The position numbers and the translations under genes are program-made. This document shows, piece after piece, positions 44,067-53,463 of a stretch of DNA of 64,000 nucleotides. The number at the start of each line of letters is the position of its first letter. The stretch's first letter is position 1. The notes under the pieces were generated by a model. That model worked only from the letters and a program-made list of their open reading frames with translations, was not told the origin of the DNA and did no database searches. The stretch is from Escherichia sp. E4742 (GTDB lineage Bacteria; Pseudomonadota; Gammaproteobacteria; Enterobacterales; Enterobacteriaceae). The stretch is taken from assembly GCF_005843885.1 (NCBI RefSeq), contig NZ_CP040443.1, positions 4,836,001 through 4,900,000 on the forward strand. Direction: 5' to 3'.

Positions 44067-45923
44067 ATGCGAACCCTTTGGCGATTTATTGCCGGATTTT
44101 TTAAATGGACGTGGCGTCTGCTCAATTTTGTCCGTGAAATGGTACTTAACCTGTTCTTTATTTTCCTCGTGCTGGTTGGCGTGGGGATCTGGATGCAGGT
44201 CAGTAGTAGCGATACTAAAGAAACCGCGGGTCGTGGCGCATTACTGCTCGATATTTCAGGCGTGATCGTCGATAAGCCCGACAGTTCGCAGCGGTTTAGT
44301 AAGTTAAGCCGCCAGCTGCTTGGCGCCAGTTCCGATCGTCTGCAGGAAAATTCGCTTTTTGATATCGTGAACACGATTCGCCAGGCTAAAGATGACCGGA
44401 ATATCACCGGTATCGTGATGGATTTGAAAGATTTTGCGGGCGGCGACCAACCGTCTATGCAGTACATCGGCAAAGCCCTGAAAGAGTTTCGTGACAGCGG
44501 TAAACCGGTTTATGCCATTGGCGAGAACTACAGCCAGGGGCAATATTATCTCGCCAGTTTCGCCAACAAAATTTGGCTGTCCCCGCAAGGCGTGGTTGAT
44601 CTGCACGGTTTTGCCACCAACGGTCTGTACTACAAATCGTTGCTGGATAAGCTGAAAGTTTCCACCCATGTGTTCCGCGTGGGTACGTATAAATCTGCCG
44701 TTGAACCGTTTATTCGAGATGATATGTCACCAGCAGCCCGCGAAGCCGATAGCCGTTGGATTGGCGAACTGTGGCAAAACTATCTCAACACCGTTGCCGC
44801 TAACCGCCAGATCCCTGCCCAGCAGGTATTCCCTGGGGCACAAGGGCTACTTGCTGGCTTAACCAAAACGGGCGGCGATACTGCGAAGTACGCGCTGGAC
44901 AACAAACTGGTCGACGTGCTGGCAACGAATGCCGAAATTGAAAAAGCCCTGACCAAAGAGTTTGGCTGGAGCAAGGCCGATAAAAATTATCGCGCCATCA
45001 GTTATTACGATTACGCACTGAAAACTCCGGCAGATACCGGCGACAGCATCGGTGTCGTCTTCGCTAATGGCGCGATTATGGATGGCGAAGAAACTCAGGG
45101 GAATGTTGGCGGCGATACGACTGCGGCACAAATCCGTGACGCTCGCCTTGATCCGAAAGTGAAAGCGATCGTTCTGCGCGTAAACAGCCCTGGCGGAAGC
45201 GTAACGGCTTCTGAAGTGATTCGCTCTGAACTGGCAGCCGCCAGAGCCGCAGGCAAGCCTGTGGTTGTGTCAATGGGCGGTATGGCGGCATCCGGTGGTT
45301 ACTGGATCTCCACGCCGGCCAATTACATTGTGGCTAACCCGAGCACCCTGACCGGTTCTATCGGTATCTTCGGCGTGATCACCACTGTAGAAAACAGCCT
45401 GGATTCGATTGGTGTACATACCGATGGCGTGTCTACATCACCATTGGCAGATGTTTCCATCACTAAATCACTGCCGCCAGAAGTACAGCAGATGATGCAA
45501 TTGAGCATTGAGAACGGCTATAAACGCTTTATCACGCTGGTTGCTGATTCACGTAATTCGACGCCAGAGCAGATTGATAAAATCGCCCAGGGCCATGTCT
45601 GGACCGGTCAGGATGCAAAAGCGAATGGGCTGGTCGATAGTCTCGGTGATTTCGATGATGCGGTCGCTAAAGCGGCAGAACTGGCAAAACTGAAGCAGTG
45701 GCATCTGGAATATTACGTCGATGAACCGACCTTCTTCGATAAGGTCATGGACAACATGTCAGGTTCAGTACGGGCGATGCTGCCAGATACGCTCCAGGCC
45801 ATGTTACCCACCCCGCTGGCCTCGGTCGCCTCTACCGTGAAAAGCGAAAGCGACAAGCTGGCTGCCTTTAACGATCCGCAAAACCGTTATGCGTTTTGCC
45901 TGACCTGCGCCAACGTGCGTTAA
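44067..45923 (+). CDS. sppA: Signal peptide peptidase A (protease IV)
   Basis: 618 residues, inner-membrane serine protease of the ClpP-like S49 family. N-terminal membrane anchor near 25-45 (VLNLFFIFLVLVGVGIWM). Lys/Ser dyad: Lys in FRVGTYKSAVEPF (near 209) and Ser in SMGGMAASGGYW (near 409). It digests cleaved signal peptides. GGGAG precedes the start MRTLWRF. Confidence 0.97.
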   Translation: MRTLWRFIAGFFKWTWRLLNFVREMVLNLFFIFLVLVGVGIWMQVSSSDTKETAGRGALLLDISGVIVDKPDSSQRFSKLSRQLLGASSDRLQENSLFDIVNTIRQAKDDRNITGIVMDLKDFAGGDQPSMQYIGKALKEFRDSGKPVYAIGENYSQGQYYLASFANKIWLSPQGVVDLHGFATNGLYYKSLLDKLKVSTHVFRVGTYKSAVEPFIRDDMSPAAREADSRWIGELWQNYLNTVAANRQIPAQQVFPGAQGLLAGLTKTGGDTAKYALDNKLVDVLATNAEIEKALTKEFGWSKADKNYRAISYYDYALKTPADTGDSIGVVFANGAIMDGEETQGNVGGDTTAAQIRDARLDPKVKAIVLRVNSPGGSVTASEVIRSELAAARAAGKPVVVSMGGMAASGGYWISTPANYIVANPSTLTGSIGIFGVITTVENSLDSIGVHTDGVSTSPLADVSITKSLPPEVQQMMQLSIENGYKRFITLVADSRNSTPEQIDKIAQGHVWTGQDAKANGLVDSLGDFDDAVAKAAELAKLKQWHLEYYVDEPTFFDKVMDNMSGSVRAMLPDTLQAMLPTPLASVASTVKSESDKLAAFNDPQNRYAFCLTCANVR

Positions 45924-45935
45924 TTCCTGTAAATA

Positions 45936-45960
45936 TGTGGCCGATATGCTGTCGGCCACA
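45936..45960 (+). terminator. Hairpin after sppA
   Basis: TGTGGCCGA, 7-base loop, TCGGCCACA. There is no T-run, so it may be an mRNA end-stabilising stem. Confidence 0.5.
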
Positions 45961-46038
45961 CTCCTGAACCGGACTGTCTTTCACTCCCACCCTCCATTAC
46001 ATTGCCTTGCTCATTTAGCATCTGATAAGGAGTCATCA

Positions 46039-46748
46039 GTGGATAAGGCACCCTCTTTAATTGCCGCTATTGTCCTCGGACTGGGGATCAGCGCCTGTGG
46101 TTATTTCGTCGGCGATGGTGTTAAACATTTAAAAACCAACAACCGTTATGTGAACGTACGAGGGCTTTCGGAAAAAGAAGTTCGCGCAGATACGGCTGAA
46201 TTAACAATTGCGATTAACTTTAAAGGTAATGTTCCCGGCGAGCTTTTCCCAAAACTGGAAGACGCACAGAAAAAATTGTTGCCGAACTCAACGCTCAGGG
46301 GATTAACGACAAAGAGATAAACGTGGGTCAATGGACCAGTAAACGAACGGATTCCTTTTATCTCAAAGATGATCCCACAATGCCACACTATAACGCCGAC
46401 GGGTCAGTGACGATAAAAACCCATAACGTTGCTGCTGTCGAAAAAGTTGTCGCTAAATTAAACGAACTACAAGTCGCTACGGATGGAGCTATCGCCGAGA
46501 GCAAAGTCGCCTATCGTTTCAACGGCATTGGCGCACTGCGCGCTGAGATGATTGCTGCCGCGACAAAAGACGCACGCAACGCAGCATTACAGTTTGCGAC
46601 GGATTCAGGTAGTCAGGTGGGGTCAATCAGCGATGCTTCGCAAGGGGTGTTCCAGATCTTCGCCAGTGGCAGTGACGAAGATGATCCCACTGCGATTAAT
46701 AAGACGGTGCGCGTAGTCACGACCGTAACCTATGCGTTGCAGGATTAA
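46039..46748 (+). pseudogene. SIMPL-domain (DUF541/YggE-like) protein, frameshifted
   Basis: Starts with GTG after AAGGAG. An N-terminal hydrophobic segment (LIAAIVLGLGISACGYFVGDG) suggests a membrane anchor or signal; then VNVRGLSEKEVRADTAELTIAINFKGN, the usual opening of a SIMPL/YggE domain. The frame breaks in a six-A run at 46270-46275. One more A would continue into IVAELNAQGINDKEINVGQW and on to the stop at 46748, giving about 236 residues. SIMPL proteins are envelope proteins with links to stress; no enzymatic role is known. K-12 as I remember it has no gene here. The reading frame may be broken only by a consensus error. Confidence 0.75.
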
Positions 46749-46880
46749 TCTCTTTCCTCCAGCGGAACGCCAGTTCCTCTGTTCCGCTGTACTTTTCTCA
46801 TATCCACAGAGTATCCAGGTGCGCTCGCTGCCCCTCACGTATATACTTTTGCTCTTTTCTACATCATTCATATCAATATC

Positions 46881-47897
46881 ATGCAAAAGAAATCTATCTA
46901 CGTTGCCTACACGGGCGGAACCATCGGGATGCAGCGTTCCGAGCAGGGTTATATTCCGGTGTCAGGTCATCTACAACGCCAGCTGGCGCTGATGCCGGAG
47001 TTCCATCGCCCGGAGATGCCAGATTTCACTATTCATGAATACACACCGTTGATGGATTCTTCCGATATGACGCCGGAAGACTGGCAGCATATTGCTGAAG
47101 ATATTAAAGCGCGCTATGACGAATACGATGGTTTTGTCATTCTGCACGGCACCGATACGATGGCGTATACCGCCTCTGCGCTGTCGTTCATGCTGGAGAA
47201 CCTTGGTAAACCGGTTATTGTGACAGGGTCACAAATCCCATTAGCCGAATTACGCTCTGACGGACAAATCAATCTGTTGAATGCGTTATACGTTGCGGCG
47301 AATTATCCCATCAATGAAGTGACGCTCTTTTTTAATAACCGTCTGTATCGCGGTAACCGCACCACCAAAGCCCATGCCGATGGTTTTGATGCCTTCGCTT
47401 CCCCGAATCTTCCTCCATTGCTGGAAGCCGGTATTCACATCCGTCGTTTAAATACGCCACCAGCACCGCACGGTGAAGGTGAACTGATCGTTCATCCGAT
47501 CACCCCACAACCGATCGGTGTGGTAACAATTTATCCGGGGATTTCTGCTGACGTCGTGCGTAATTTCCTCCGTCAACCGGTGAAAGCGTTGATTTTGCGC
47601 TCATATGGCGTGGGTAATGCGCCGCAAAACAAAGCATTCCTGCAAGAATTACAAGAAGCCAGCGATCGCGGAATTGTGGTGGTTAACCTGACACAATGCA
47701 TGTCCGGGAAAGTGAATATGGGCGGTTATGCCACCGGTAACGCCCTCGCCCATGCCGGTGTTATTGGCGGTGCGGATATGACCGTAGAAGCCACGCTAAC
47801 CAAACTGCACTACCTGCTCAGCCAGGGACTGGATACCGAAACCATTCGCAAGGCCATGAGCCAAAACCTGCGCGGCGAACTGACGCCGGATGATTAA
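46881..47897 (+). CDS. ansA: Cytoplasmic L-asparaginase I
   Basis: 338 residues. It hydrolyses asparagine to aspartate and ammonia. The nucleophile Thr is in YVAYTGGTIGMQ (near 14), and the second Thr-Asp pair in FVILHGTDTMAYTASAL (near 91). Followed by pncA after 10 bases, forming a two-gene deamidase unit. Confidence 0.97.
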   Translation: MQKKSIYVAYTGGTIGMQRSEQGYIPVSGHLQRQLALMPEFHRPEMPDFTIHEYTPLMDSSDMTPEDWQHIAEDIKARYDEYDGFVILHGTDTMAYTASALSFMLENLGKPVIVTGSQIPLAELRSDGQINLLNALYVAANYPINEVTLFFNNRLYRGNRTTKAHADGFDAFASPNLPPLLEAGIHIRRLNTPPAPHGEGELIVHPITPQPIGVVTIYPGISADVVRNFLRQPVKALILRSYGVGNAPQNKAFLQELQEASDRGIVVVNLTQCMSGKVNMGGYATGNALAHAGVIGGADMTVEATLTKLHYLLSQGLDTETIRKAMSQNLRGELTPDD

Positions 47898-47907
47898 GGA
47901 GACTGTA

Positions 47908-48549
47908 ATGCCCCAACGCGCTCTGTTACTGGTCGATTTACAAAATGATTTCTGTGCTGGTGGCGCGCTCGCCGTACCAGAAGGTGACAGCACTGTGGAT
48001 GTTGCTAACCGCCTGATTGACTGGTGCCAGTCGCGCGGAGAAGCAGTTATTGCCAGTCAGGACTGGCACCCGGCTAATCATGGCAGTTTTGCCAGCCAGC
48101 ACGGTGTAGAGCCTTATACGCAGGGGCAACTCGACGGCCTGCCGCAAACATTCTGGCCTGAACACTGTGTGCAGAACAGTGAAGGCGCACAATTACATCC
48201 GTTACTGAATCAAAAAGCGATTGCTGCTGTGTTCCATAAAGGCGAAAACCCTTTAGTTGACAGTTACAGTGCTTTTTTTGATAACGGTCGTCGGCAGAAA
48301 ACCGCGCTCGATGACTGGTTGCGCAAACATAAAATCAATGAGTTGATCGTTATGGGTCTGGCTACTGACTATTGCGTGAAGTTTACCGTGCTGGACGCGT
48401 TGCAGGCAGGTTATAGCGTGAACGTGATTACTGATGGTTGTCGTGGCGTGAATATCCAGCCACAAGACAGTGCGCACGCATTTATGGAGATGTCAGCCGC
48501 TGGGGCAACGCTATATACGCTGGCGGACTGGGAAGAGACGCAGGGATAA
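47908..48549 (+). CDS. pncA: Nicotinamidase
   Basis: 213 residues, isochorismatase fold. Catalytic triad: Asp10 in LLVDLQNDF, Lys in AVFHKGENPLVDSY (near 111), and Cys156 in GLATDYCVKFT. It deamidates nicotinamide to nicotinate for NAD salvage. GGAG precedes the chosen ATG. Confidence 0.97.
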   Translation: MPQRALLLVDLQNDFCAGGALAVPEGDSTVDVANRLIDWCQSRGEAVIASQDWHPANHGSFASQHGVEPYTQGQLDGLPQTFWPEHCVQNSEGAQLHPLLNQKAIAAVFHKGENPLVDSYSAFFDNGRRQKTALDDWLRKHKINELIVMGLATDYCVKFTVLDALQAGYSVNVITDGCRGVNIQPQDSAHAFMEMSAAGATLYTLADWEETQG

Positions 48550-48557
48550 TTTTACGC

Positions 48558-48590
48558 TGGCCTACAATTCTGTACTGACGTTGTAGGCCA
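48558..48590 (+). repeat. Inverted repeat after pncA
   Basis: TGGCCTACAA, 13-base loop, TTGTAGGCCA, followed by GATAAAGTGCGTCAGC. Resembles a REP/BIME remnant. This is where the K-12 ydjE-ydjL block would be; here yeaC follows about 100 bases later. Confidence 0.7.
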
Positions 48591-48690
48591 GATAAAGTGC
48601 GTCAGCGGTGCATCTGATATGCGTTGTTAAACATAGAATCAACGCATAGCCCCCTCCCTTCATAACCACTCTACAAAGGGGACTATTCAT

Positions 48691-48963
48691 TTACTTAAAC
48701 ATGGCAATTGGTTTTGCCGTGATACCAAAATCTTCTTTCAACTGCTGTTTGCTCTTCATGACCATCTGACCGTTCGTATCGATAGTCATATGCTGCGCGT
48801 CGGTATTGTTTCGCGCTTGCCACAGCATCACCAGTTGCAGACAGTTCTCTTTTTGTTCTTCGCTCAAGGCAACACCATCTGGCCATTTACCCAGTTCAAC
48901 GGCTGTCGATAAACGCTGGTAAACCTCAGGCGTCATGCTGTTGATCATTTCATCAAGATTCAT
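48691..48963 (-). CDS. yeaC: DUF1315 protein YeaC
   Basis: 90 residues beginning MNLDEMINSMTPEVYQRL. A small helical domain with no membrane segment. Function unknown. Lies 41 bases downstream of msrB and probably shares its transcript. Confidence 0.9.
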   Translation of the reverse strand: MNLDEMINSMTPEVYQRLSTAVELGKWPDGVALSEEQKENCLQLVMLWQARNNTDAQHMTIDTNGQMVMKSKQQLKEDFGITAKPIAMFK

Positions 48964-49004
48964 GATTTTTCCGCTCCTGTGGAATAAGTTGCTGAATCGT
49001 TTTT

Positions 49005-49418
49005 TCAACCGTTGATTTCTTCGCCATTTTCACCATCAGTGAAACGTAAAGAGGCTGAGTTAACACAATAACGTTCGCCTGTGGGCTGCGGCCCATCAGG
49101 AAAGACATGTCCAAGATGGGCATCACAGTTACCGCAACGAATCTCGATGCGCTGCATTCCATGAGACAAGTCTTTGATATAACGGATTGAATCTTCACTC
49201 ACCGGTTCATAAAAGCTCGGCCAGCCACAACCTGAATCATATTTAGACTGGGAGTGAAACAGAGGGGCATCGCAGATCAAACAGTGGTAAACGCCGTCAC
49301 GCTTATTGTGCAGTAAACGGCCAGTAAATGGTGGCTCCGTCCCGTGATTCTGTGTCACGTAAAACTGCATCTCGGACAATTTGTTTTTCAGTTCGTCTGC
49401 CGAAGGTTTGTTAGCCAT
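49005..49418 (-). CDS. msrB: Methionine-R-sulfoxide reductase B
   Basis: 137 residues. Zinc cysteines at 46, 49, 95 and 98 (HCLICD and RCGNCD); catalytic Cys118 in ERYCVNSASLRF. It repairs methionine-R-sulfoxide in proteins. Start MANKPSADEL gives the K-12 length. Divergent from gapA. Confidence 0.97.
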   Translation of the reverse strand: MANKPSADELKNKLSEMQFYVTQNHGTEPPFTGRLLHNKRDGVYHCLICDAPLFHSQSKYDSGCGWPSFYEPVSEDSIRYIKDLSHGMQRIEIRCGNCDAHLGHVFPDGPQPTGERYCVNSASLRFTDGENGEEING

Positions 49419-49759
49419 TTGCTCACATCTCACTTTAATCACGCTCACATTACGCGACCAATTCTAACAAAACATTAACACCAACTGGCAAAAATTTGTC
49501 CTAAACTTGATCTCAGCGAAATGGCAGCGCCTAAATCGTGATGAAAATCACATTTTTATCATAATTGCCCTTTAAAATTCTCGGCGCCGCCCTCATGTGG
49601 TTTCAGGCACAAAGGAAGAGTGAGGCAAGTCAGTCGCGTAATGCTTAGGCAGAGGATTGATTTGTCGCAATGATTGACACGATTCCGCTTGACGCTGCGT
49701 AAGGTTTTTGTAATTTTACAGGCAACCTTTTATTCACTAACAAATAGCTGGTGGAATAT
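49419..49759. promoter_or_regulatory. Divergent control region msrB / gapA
   Basis: 341 bases without a gene. Holds the gapA promoter at 49689-49716 and further TTGACA-like hexamers (49674-49679). In K-12, gapA has several promoters and responds to CRP and Cra; I could not assign those sites. Confidence 0.65.
49689..49716 (+). promoter_or_regulatory. gapA proximal promoter
   Basis: -35 TTGACG and -10 TAATTT with 16 bases between. The expected start site is about 36 bases before the gapA ATG, agreeing with the known P1. Confidence 0.65.
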
Positions 49760-50755
49760 ATGACTATCAAAGTAGGTATCAACGGTTTTGGCCGTATCGG
49801 TCGCATTGTTTTCCGTGCTGCTCAGAAACGTTCTGACATCGAGATCGTTGCAATCAACGACCTGTTAGACGCTGATTACATGGCATACATGCTGAAATAT
49901 GACTCCACTCACGGCCGTTTCGACGGTACCGTTGAAGTGAAAGACGGTCATCTGATCGTTAACGGTAAAAAAATCCGTGTTACCGCTGAACGTGATCCGG
50001 CTAACCTGAAATGGGACGAAGTTGGTGTTGACGTTGTCGCTGAAGCAACTGGTCTGTTCCTGACTGACGAAACTGCTCGTAAACACATCACCGCTGGTGC
50101 GAAAAAAGTGGTTATGACTGGTCCGTCTAAAGACAACACTCCGATGTTCGTTAAAGGCGCTAACTTCGACAAATATGCTGGCCAGGACATCGTTTCCAAC
50201 GCTTCCTGCACCACCAACTGCCTGGCTCCGCTGGCTAAAGTTATCAACGATAACTTCGGTATCATCGAAGGTCTGATGACCACCGTTCACGCTACCACCG
50301 CTACTCAGAAAACCGTTGACGGCCCGTCTCACAAAGACTGGCGCGGCGGTCGTGGCGCTTCCCAGAACATCATCCCGTCCTCTACCGGTGCTGCTAAAGC
50401 TGTAGGTAAAGTACTGCCAGAACTGAATGGCAAACTGACTGGTATGGCGTTCCGCGTTCCGACCCCGAACGTATCCGTAGTTGACCTGACCGTTCGTCTG
50501 GAAAAAGCTGCAACTTACGAGCAGATCAAAGCTGCCGTTAAAGCTGCTGCTGAAGGCGAAATGAAAGGCGTTCTGGGCTACACCGAAGATGACGTAGTAT
50601 CTACCGATTTCAACGGCGAAGTTTGCACTTCCGTGTTCGATGCTAAAGCTGGTATCGCTCTGAACGACAACTTCGTGAAACTGGTATCCTGGTACGACAA
50701 CGAAACCGGTTACTCCAACAAAGTTCTGGACCTGATCGCTCACATCTCCAAATAA
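49760..50755 (+). CDS. gapA: Glyceraldehyde-3-phosphate dehydrogenase A
   Basis: 331 residues. N-terminal NAD fold VGINGFGRIGRIVFRAA; catalytic Cys in SNASCTTNCLAPL and His in TTVHATTATQ. Main glycolytic GAPDH. Codon use is strongly biased to GCT, CGT, GGT, CTG and AAA, as expected of a very highly expressed gene. Start MTIKVGING; the ATG three codons earlier is unlikely. Confidence 0.99.
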   Translation: MTIKVGINGFGRIGRIVFRAAQKRSDIEIVAINDLLDADYMAYMLKYDSTHGRFDGTVEVKDGHLIVNGKKIRVTAERDPANLKWDEVGVDVVAEATGLFLTDETARKHITAGAKKVVMTGPSKDNTPMFVKGANFDKYAGQDIVSNASCTTNCLAPLAKVINDNFGIIEGLMTTVHATTATQKTVDGPSHKDWRGGRGASQNIIPSSTGAAKAVGKVLPELNGKLTGMAFRVPTPNVSVVDLTVRLEKAATYEQIKAAVKAAAEGEMKGVLGYTEDDVVSTDFNGEVCTSVFDAKAGIALNDNFVKLVSWYDNETGYSNKVLDLIAHISK

Positions 50756-50780
50756 GTTGAGATGATACTGTGATCTATAA

Positions 50781-50807
50781 AGAGCGACTTCGGTCGCTCT
50801 TTTTTTT
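50781..50807 (+). terminator. Rho-independent terminator of gapA
   Basis: AGAGCGAC, TTCG tetraloop, GTCGCTCT and seven or more Ts. A textbook strong terminator. Confidence 0.92.
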
Positions 50808-50838
50808 ACCTGATGAAATGAAGTTAAAGGACTGCGTC

Positions 50839-51724
50839 ATGATTAAGAAAATTTTTGCCCTTCCGGTCATCGAACAAATTTCCCCTGTCCTCTCCCGTCG
50901 TAAACTGGATGAACTGGACCTTATTGTGGTCGATCATCCCCAGGTAAAAGCCTCTTTTGCATTACAGGGCGCTCATCTTCTCTCGTGGAAACCTGCGGGT
51001 GAGGAAGAAGTTCTGTGGTTGAGCAACAATACCCCGTTTAAAAATGGTGTCGCCATTCGCGGTGGCGTACCGGTTTGCTGGCCGTGGTTTGGTCCGGCTG
51101 CACAACAAGGTCTGCCTGCGCACGGTTTTGCCCGTAACCTGCCGTGGACGCTGAAATCACATAGTGAAGATGCCGATGGCGTGGCGCTGACTTTCGAATT
51201 GACACAAAGCGAAGAGACGAAAAAATTCTGGCGCGCACGACTTTACGCTGTTAGCGCATTTCCGCGTGGGTAAAACCTGTGAAATCGATCTTGAATCACA
51301 TGGCGAATTTGAAACCACCTCTGCCCTGCATACCTACTTTAACGTGGGTGATATTGCTAAGGTAAGCGTCAGCGGACTGGGCGATCGCTTCATTGATAAA
51401 GTAAATGACGCGAAAGAAGATGTACTGACCGACGGTATTCAGACCTTCCCTGACCGTACCGATCGCGTGTATCTGAATGCGCAGGATTGCAGTGTGATTA
51501 ATGACGAGGCGTTGAATCGTATTGTCACCGTAAGCCACCAGCATCATCTGAACGTCGTTGGCTGGAACCCAGGACCGGCGCTTTCAGTCAGCATGGGCGA
51601 TATGCCGGATGATGGTTACAAAACCTTTGTCTGCGTAGAAACCGCTTACGCCTCAGAGACTCAAAAAGTCACCAAAGAGAAACCTTCACATCTGGCGCAA
51701 TCCATTCGCGTTGCCAAACGTTAA
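50839..51724 (+). pseudogene. yeaD: D-hexose-6-phosphate epimerase-like protein YeaD, frameshifted
   Basis: Aldose-1-epimerase (mutarotase) family; K-12 YeaD is about 294 residues. The first 131 or so codons read normally (MIKKIFALPVIEQISPVLSR to EETKKFW), including GVPVCWPWFGP. Near 51230-51236 one extra G (TGGCGCGCACGAC where TGGCCGCACGAC is expected) shifts the frame. The rest continues normally in the other frame (FRVGKTCEIDLESHG to the stop at 51724). Both halves look conserved, so this is a recent mutation or a sequencing error. Confidence 0.85.
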
Positions 51725-51741
51725 TTTGCGTGAGTTACTGT

Positions 51742-51761
51742 GCCGGATGCATGCATCCGGC
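51742..51761. terminator. 20-bp perfect palindrome between yeaD and yeaE
   Basis: GCCGGATGCATGCATCCGGC, self-complementary along its full length. Lies between convergent stops and could serve as terminator or mRNA stabiliser for both. Confidence 0.6.
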
Positions 51762-51772
51762 CTTGCAGCAAA

Positions 51773-52627
51773 TCACACCATATCCAGCGCAGTTTTTCCT
51801 TTTGGTGCCGGGTACGCTTTTTCCAGCATCGTCAGTTCTTCCCCTGAAAGCGTCAATTCCAACACTGCCGCATTTTGTTGGACAAGTGCGACAGTTGCCG
51901 CTTTCGGAATCGCCATCACGCCCTGATGGCTGATCACCCACGCCAGCAAAACTTGCGCGGCAGTGGCATTGTGAGCATGAGCTATTTCGTTGACCACTGC
52001 GTTTTTTAGCAAGCCATTACGTAAGCGCCCGGCCTGCGCCAACGGACTGTATGCCATCACTGGCATATGTTGTTGCTGACACCAGGGTAGCAGATCATAT
52101 TCAATACCGCGCGAACCGAGATGATAAAGCACCTGATTGGTAGCGCACTGATTTCCCCCTGGCACCTGCCAGAGTTCCTGCATGTCGGCATAATCAAGAT
52201 TAGAAACGCCCCAGCGGCGAATTTTGCCCTGGGCGATCAGTTTTTCCATTGCCGCAACAGTCTCTTCAAAAGCGAAACTGCCAGACCAGTGCAATAAGTA
52301 GAGATCGAGATAATCGGTATTGAGACGACGTAAACTGGCTTCGCAAGCGTTAATGGCTTTTTGCCCGCCGGCATTCCACGGATAGACTTTGGAGACGAGG
52401 AAAACCTTATCACGCAGGCCGGATAATGCTTCACCAACCACCTTTTCGGCACCGCCATCGGCATACATTTCGGCGGTATCAATGAGAGTTAAACCAAGAT
52501 CAATGCCCGCACGCAGTGCATCAACTTCGGTTTTACGCTGGCTGACCTCTTCGCCCATATACCATGTTCCCTGCCCTATGGCTGGCAGTGAGACATCGCC
52601 ACTAAATTGAATCGTTTTCTGTTGCAT
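51773..52627 (-). CDS. yeaE: Aldo-keto reductase (methylglyoxal reductase) YeaE
   Basis: 284 residues, AKR fold. The catalytic tetrad includes Asp and Tyr in LTLIDTAEMYADGGAE, Lys in FLVSKVYPW, and His in DLYLLHWSG. NADPH-dependent; reported to reduce methylglyoxal. Start MQQKTIQFSGDVSLP gives the K-12 length. Confidence 0.95.
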   Translation of the reverse strand: MQQKTIQFSGDVSLPAIGQGTWYMGEEVSQRKTEVDALRAGIDLGLTLIDTAEMYADGGAEKVVGEALSGLRDKVFLVSKVYPWNAGGQKAINACEASLRRLNTDYLDLYLLHWSGSFAFEETVAAMEKLIAQGKIRRWGVSNLDYADMQELWQVPGGNQCATNQVLYHLGSRGIEYDLLPWCQQQHMPVMAYSPLAQAGRLRNGLLKNAVVNEIAHAHNATAAQVLLAWVISHQGVMAIPKAATVALVQQNAAVLELTLSGEELTMLEKAYPAPKGKTALDMV

Positions 52628-52670
52628 CGCTTCCTCCCAGTTTTTGCACCACCGTAATGCAAAACAGGGC

Positions 52671-52695
52671 ATTACGCCCTGTTTTTATGCACAAA
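52671..52695 (-). terminator. Terminator after mipA
   Basis: AAAACAGGGC, loop ATTAC, GCCCTGTTTT, lying between the mipA stop and the yeaE start on the minus strand. Confidence 0.8.
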
Positions 52696-52716
52696 ATGCC
52701 CTGGAAAGATGCATTA

Positions 52717-53463
52717 TCAGAATTTGTAGGTGATCCCGGTAGAAATCAGGCCAGTCCAGGATTTATCCACCATCGGGCTGTCAGTAACTTCGTCAGACAG
52801 GCGGGTATAGCGCGCGGAGCCATAAACGTTCCAGTCGCCGAGGAAGTTGTAGCTGGCGCTCAGCTCCAGATACGGGCTCCAGCTGTCATTCGGGTTATAG
52901 CCACGCAGACCGCTGCGAGCGGACTCTTTACGCGATACGCCATAGTAGTACTCGTTCTGGTTTTCGCTGTTCCACTGCACACCGATCCCCGGGGTCACGG
53001 TCAGGCCGCCGTTGGTGTAACGATACAACCAGGCCATATCCCAGACAATGCCGTTGCTGTTATCCAGGGTATCGCCAGCCAGGGTGGTACGCAGGTAACC
53101 ATACTGGGTAAAGTGAGCGTAAGACAGACCAGCCATCATGGTGCTCTTACGGTCATCCAGGTGACGCATTTGGTGATCGCCACTGTCTTTGGCTTTGAAG
53201 TAGAGCGGCGACCAGTAAGCGGTAATTGAGAGTTTATCCGTTGCATCATTCCACAGGTAGTAACCACCACCTAAGCCACGGAACCAGAAGTTATCGCCTT
53301 CGTAGTTGATTACCGGTACTGGGTAAACATCGGTATCGTAATCTTTATAAGGGTGTTCAACGACACCTACGCCTGCGCCCAGGGAAAAATTACCTTCAGC
53401 GTGTGCTACGCCTGCAGACGTTGCGATAAGCACTCCAAGTGCCAGAAGTTTGAGTTTGGTCAC
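52717..53463 (-). CDS. mipA: MltA-interacting outer-membrane protein MipA
   Basis: 248 residues. Signal peptide MTKLKLLALGVLIATSAGVAHA, then beta-barrel-type strands ending STGITYKF with a C-terminal aromatic. MipA/OmpV family; scaffolds MltA and PBP1B in peptidoglycan synthesis. Confidence 0.95.
   Translation of the reverse strand: MTKLKLLALGVLIATSAGVAHAEGNFSLGAGVGVVEHPYKDYDTDVYPVPVINYEGDNFWFRGLGGGYYLWNDATDKLSITAYWSPLYFKAKDSGDHQMRHLDDRKSTMMAGLSYAHFTQYGYLRTTLAGDTLDNSNGIVWDMAWLYRYTNGGLTVTPGIGVQWNSENQNEYYYGVSRKESARSGLRGYNPNDSWSPYLELSASYNFLGDWNVYGSARYTRLSDEVTDSPMVDKSWTGLISTGITYKF

Noticed and set aside
46262..46290. Programmed -1 frameshift in the SIMPL gene
   Set aside because: The run has only six As in register AAA AAA; a classic A AAA AAG slippery site and a downstream stimulator are not evident. 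Kept only as one of several explanations.
49865..50743. 292-codon open frame antisense to gapA
   Set aside because: It results from gapA's extreme codon bias, which removes stops on the other strand; no ribosome-binding site or known domain.
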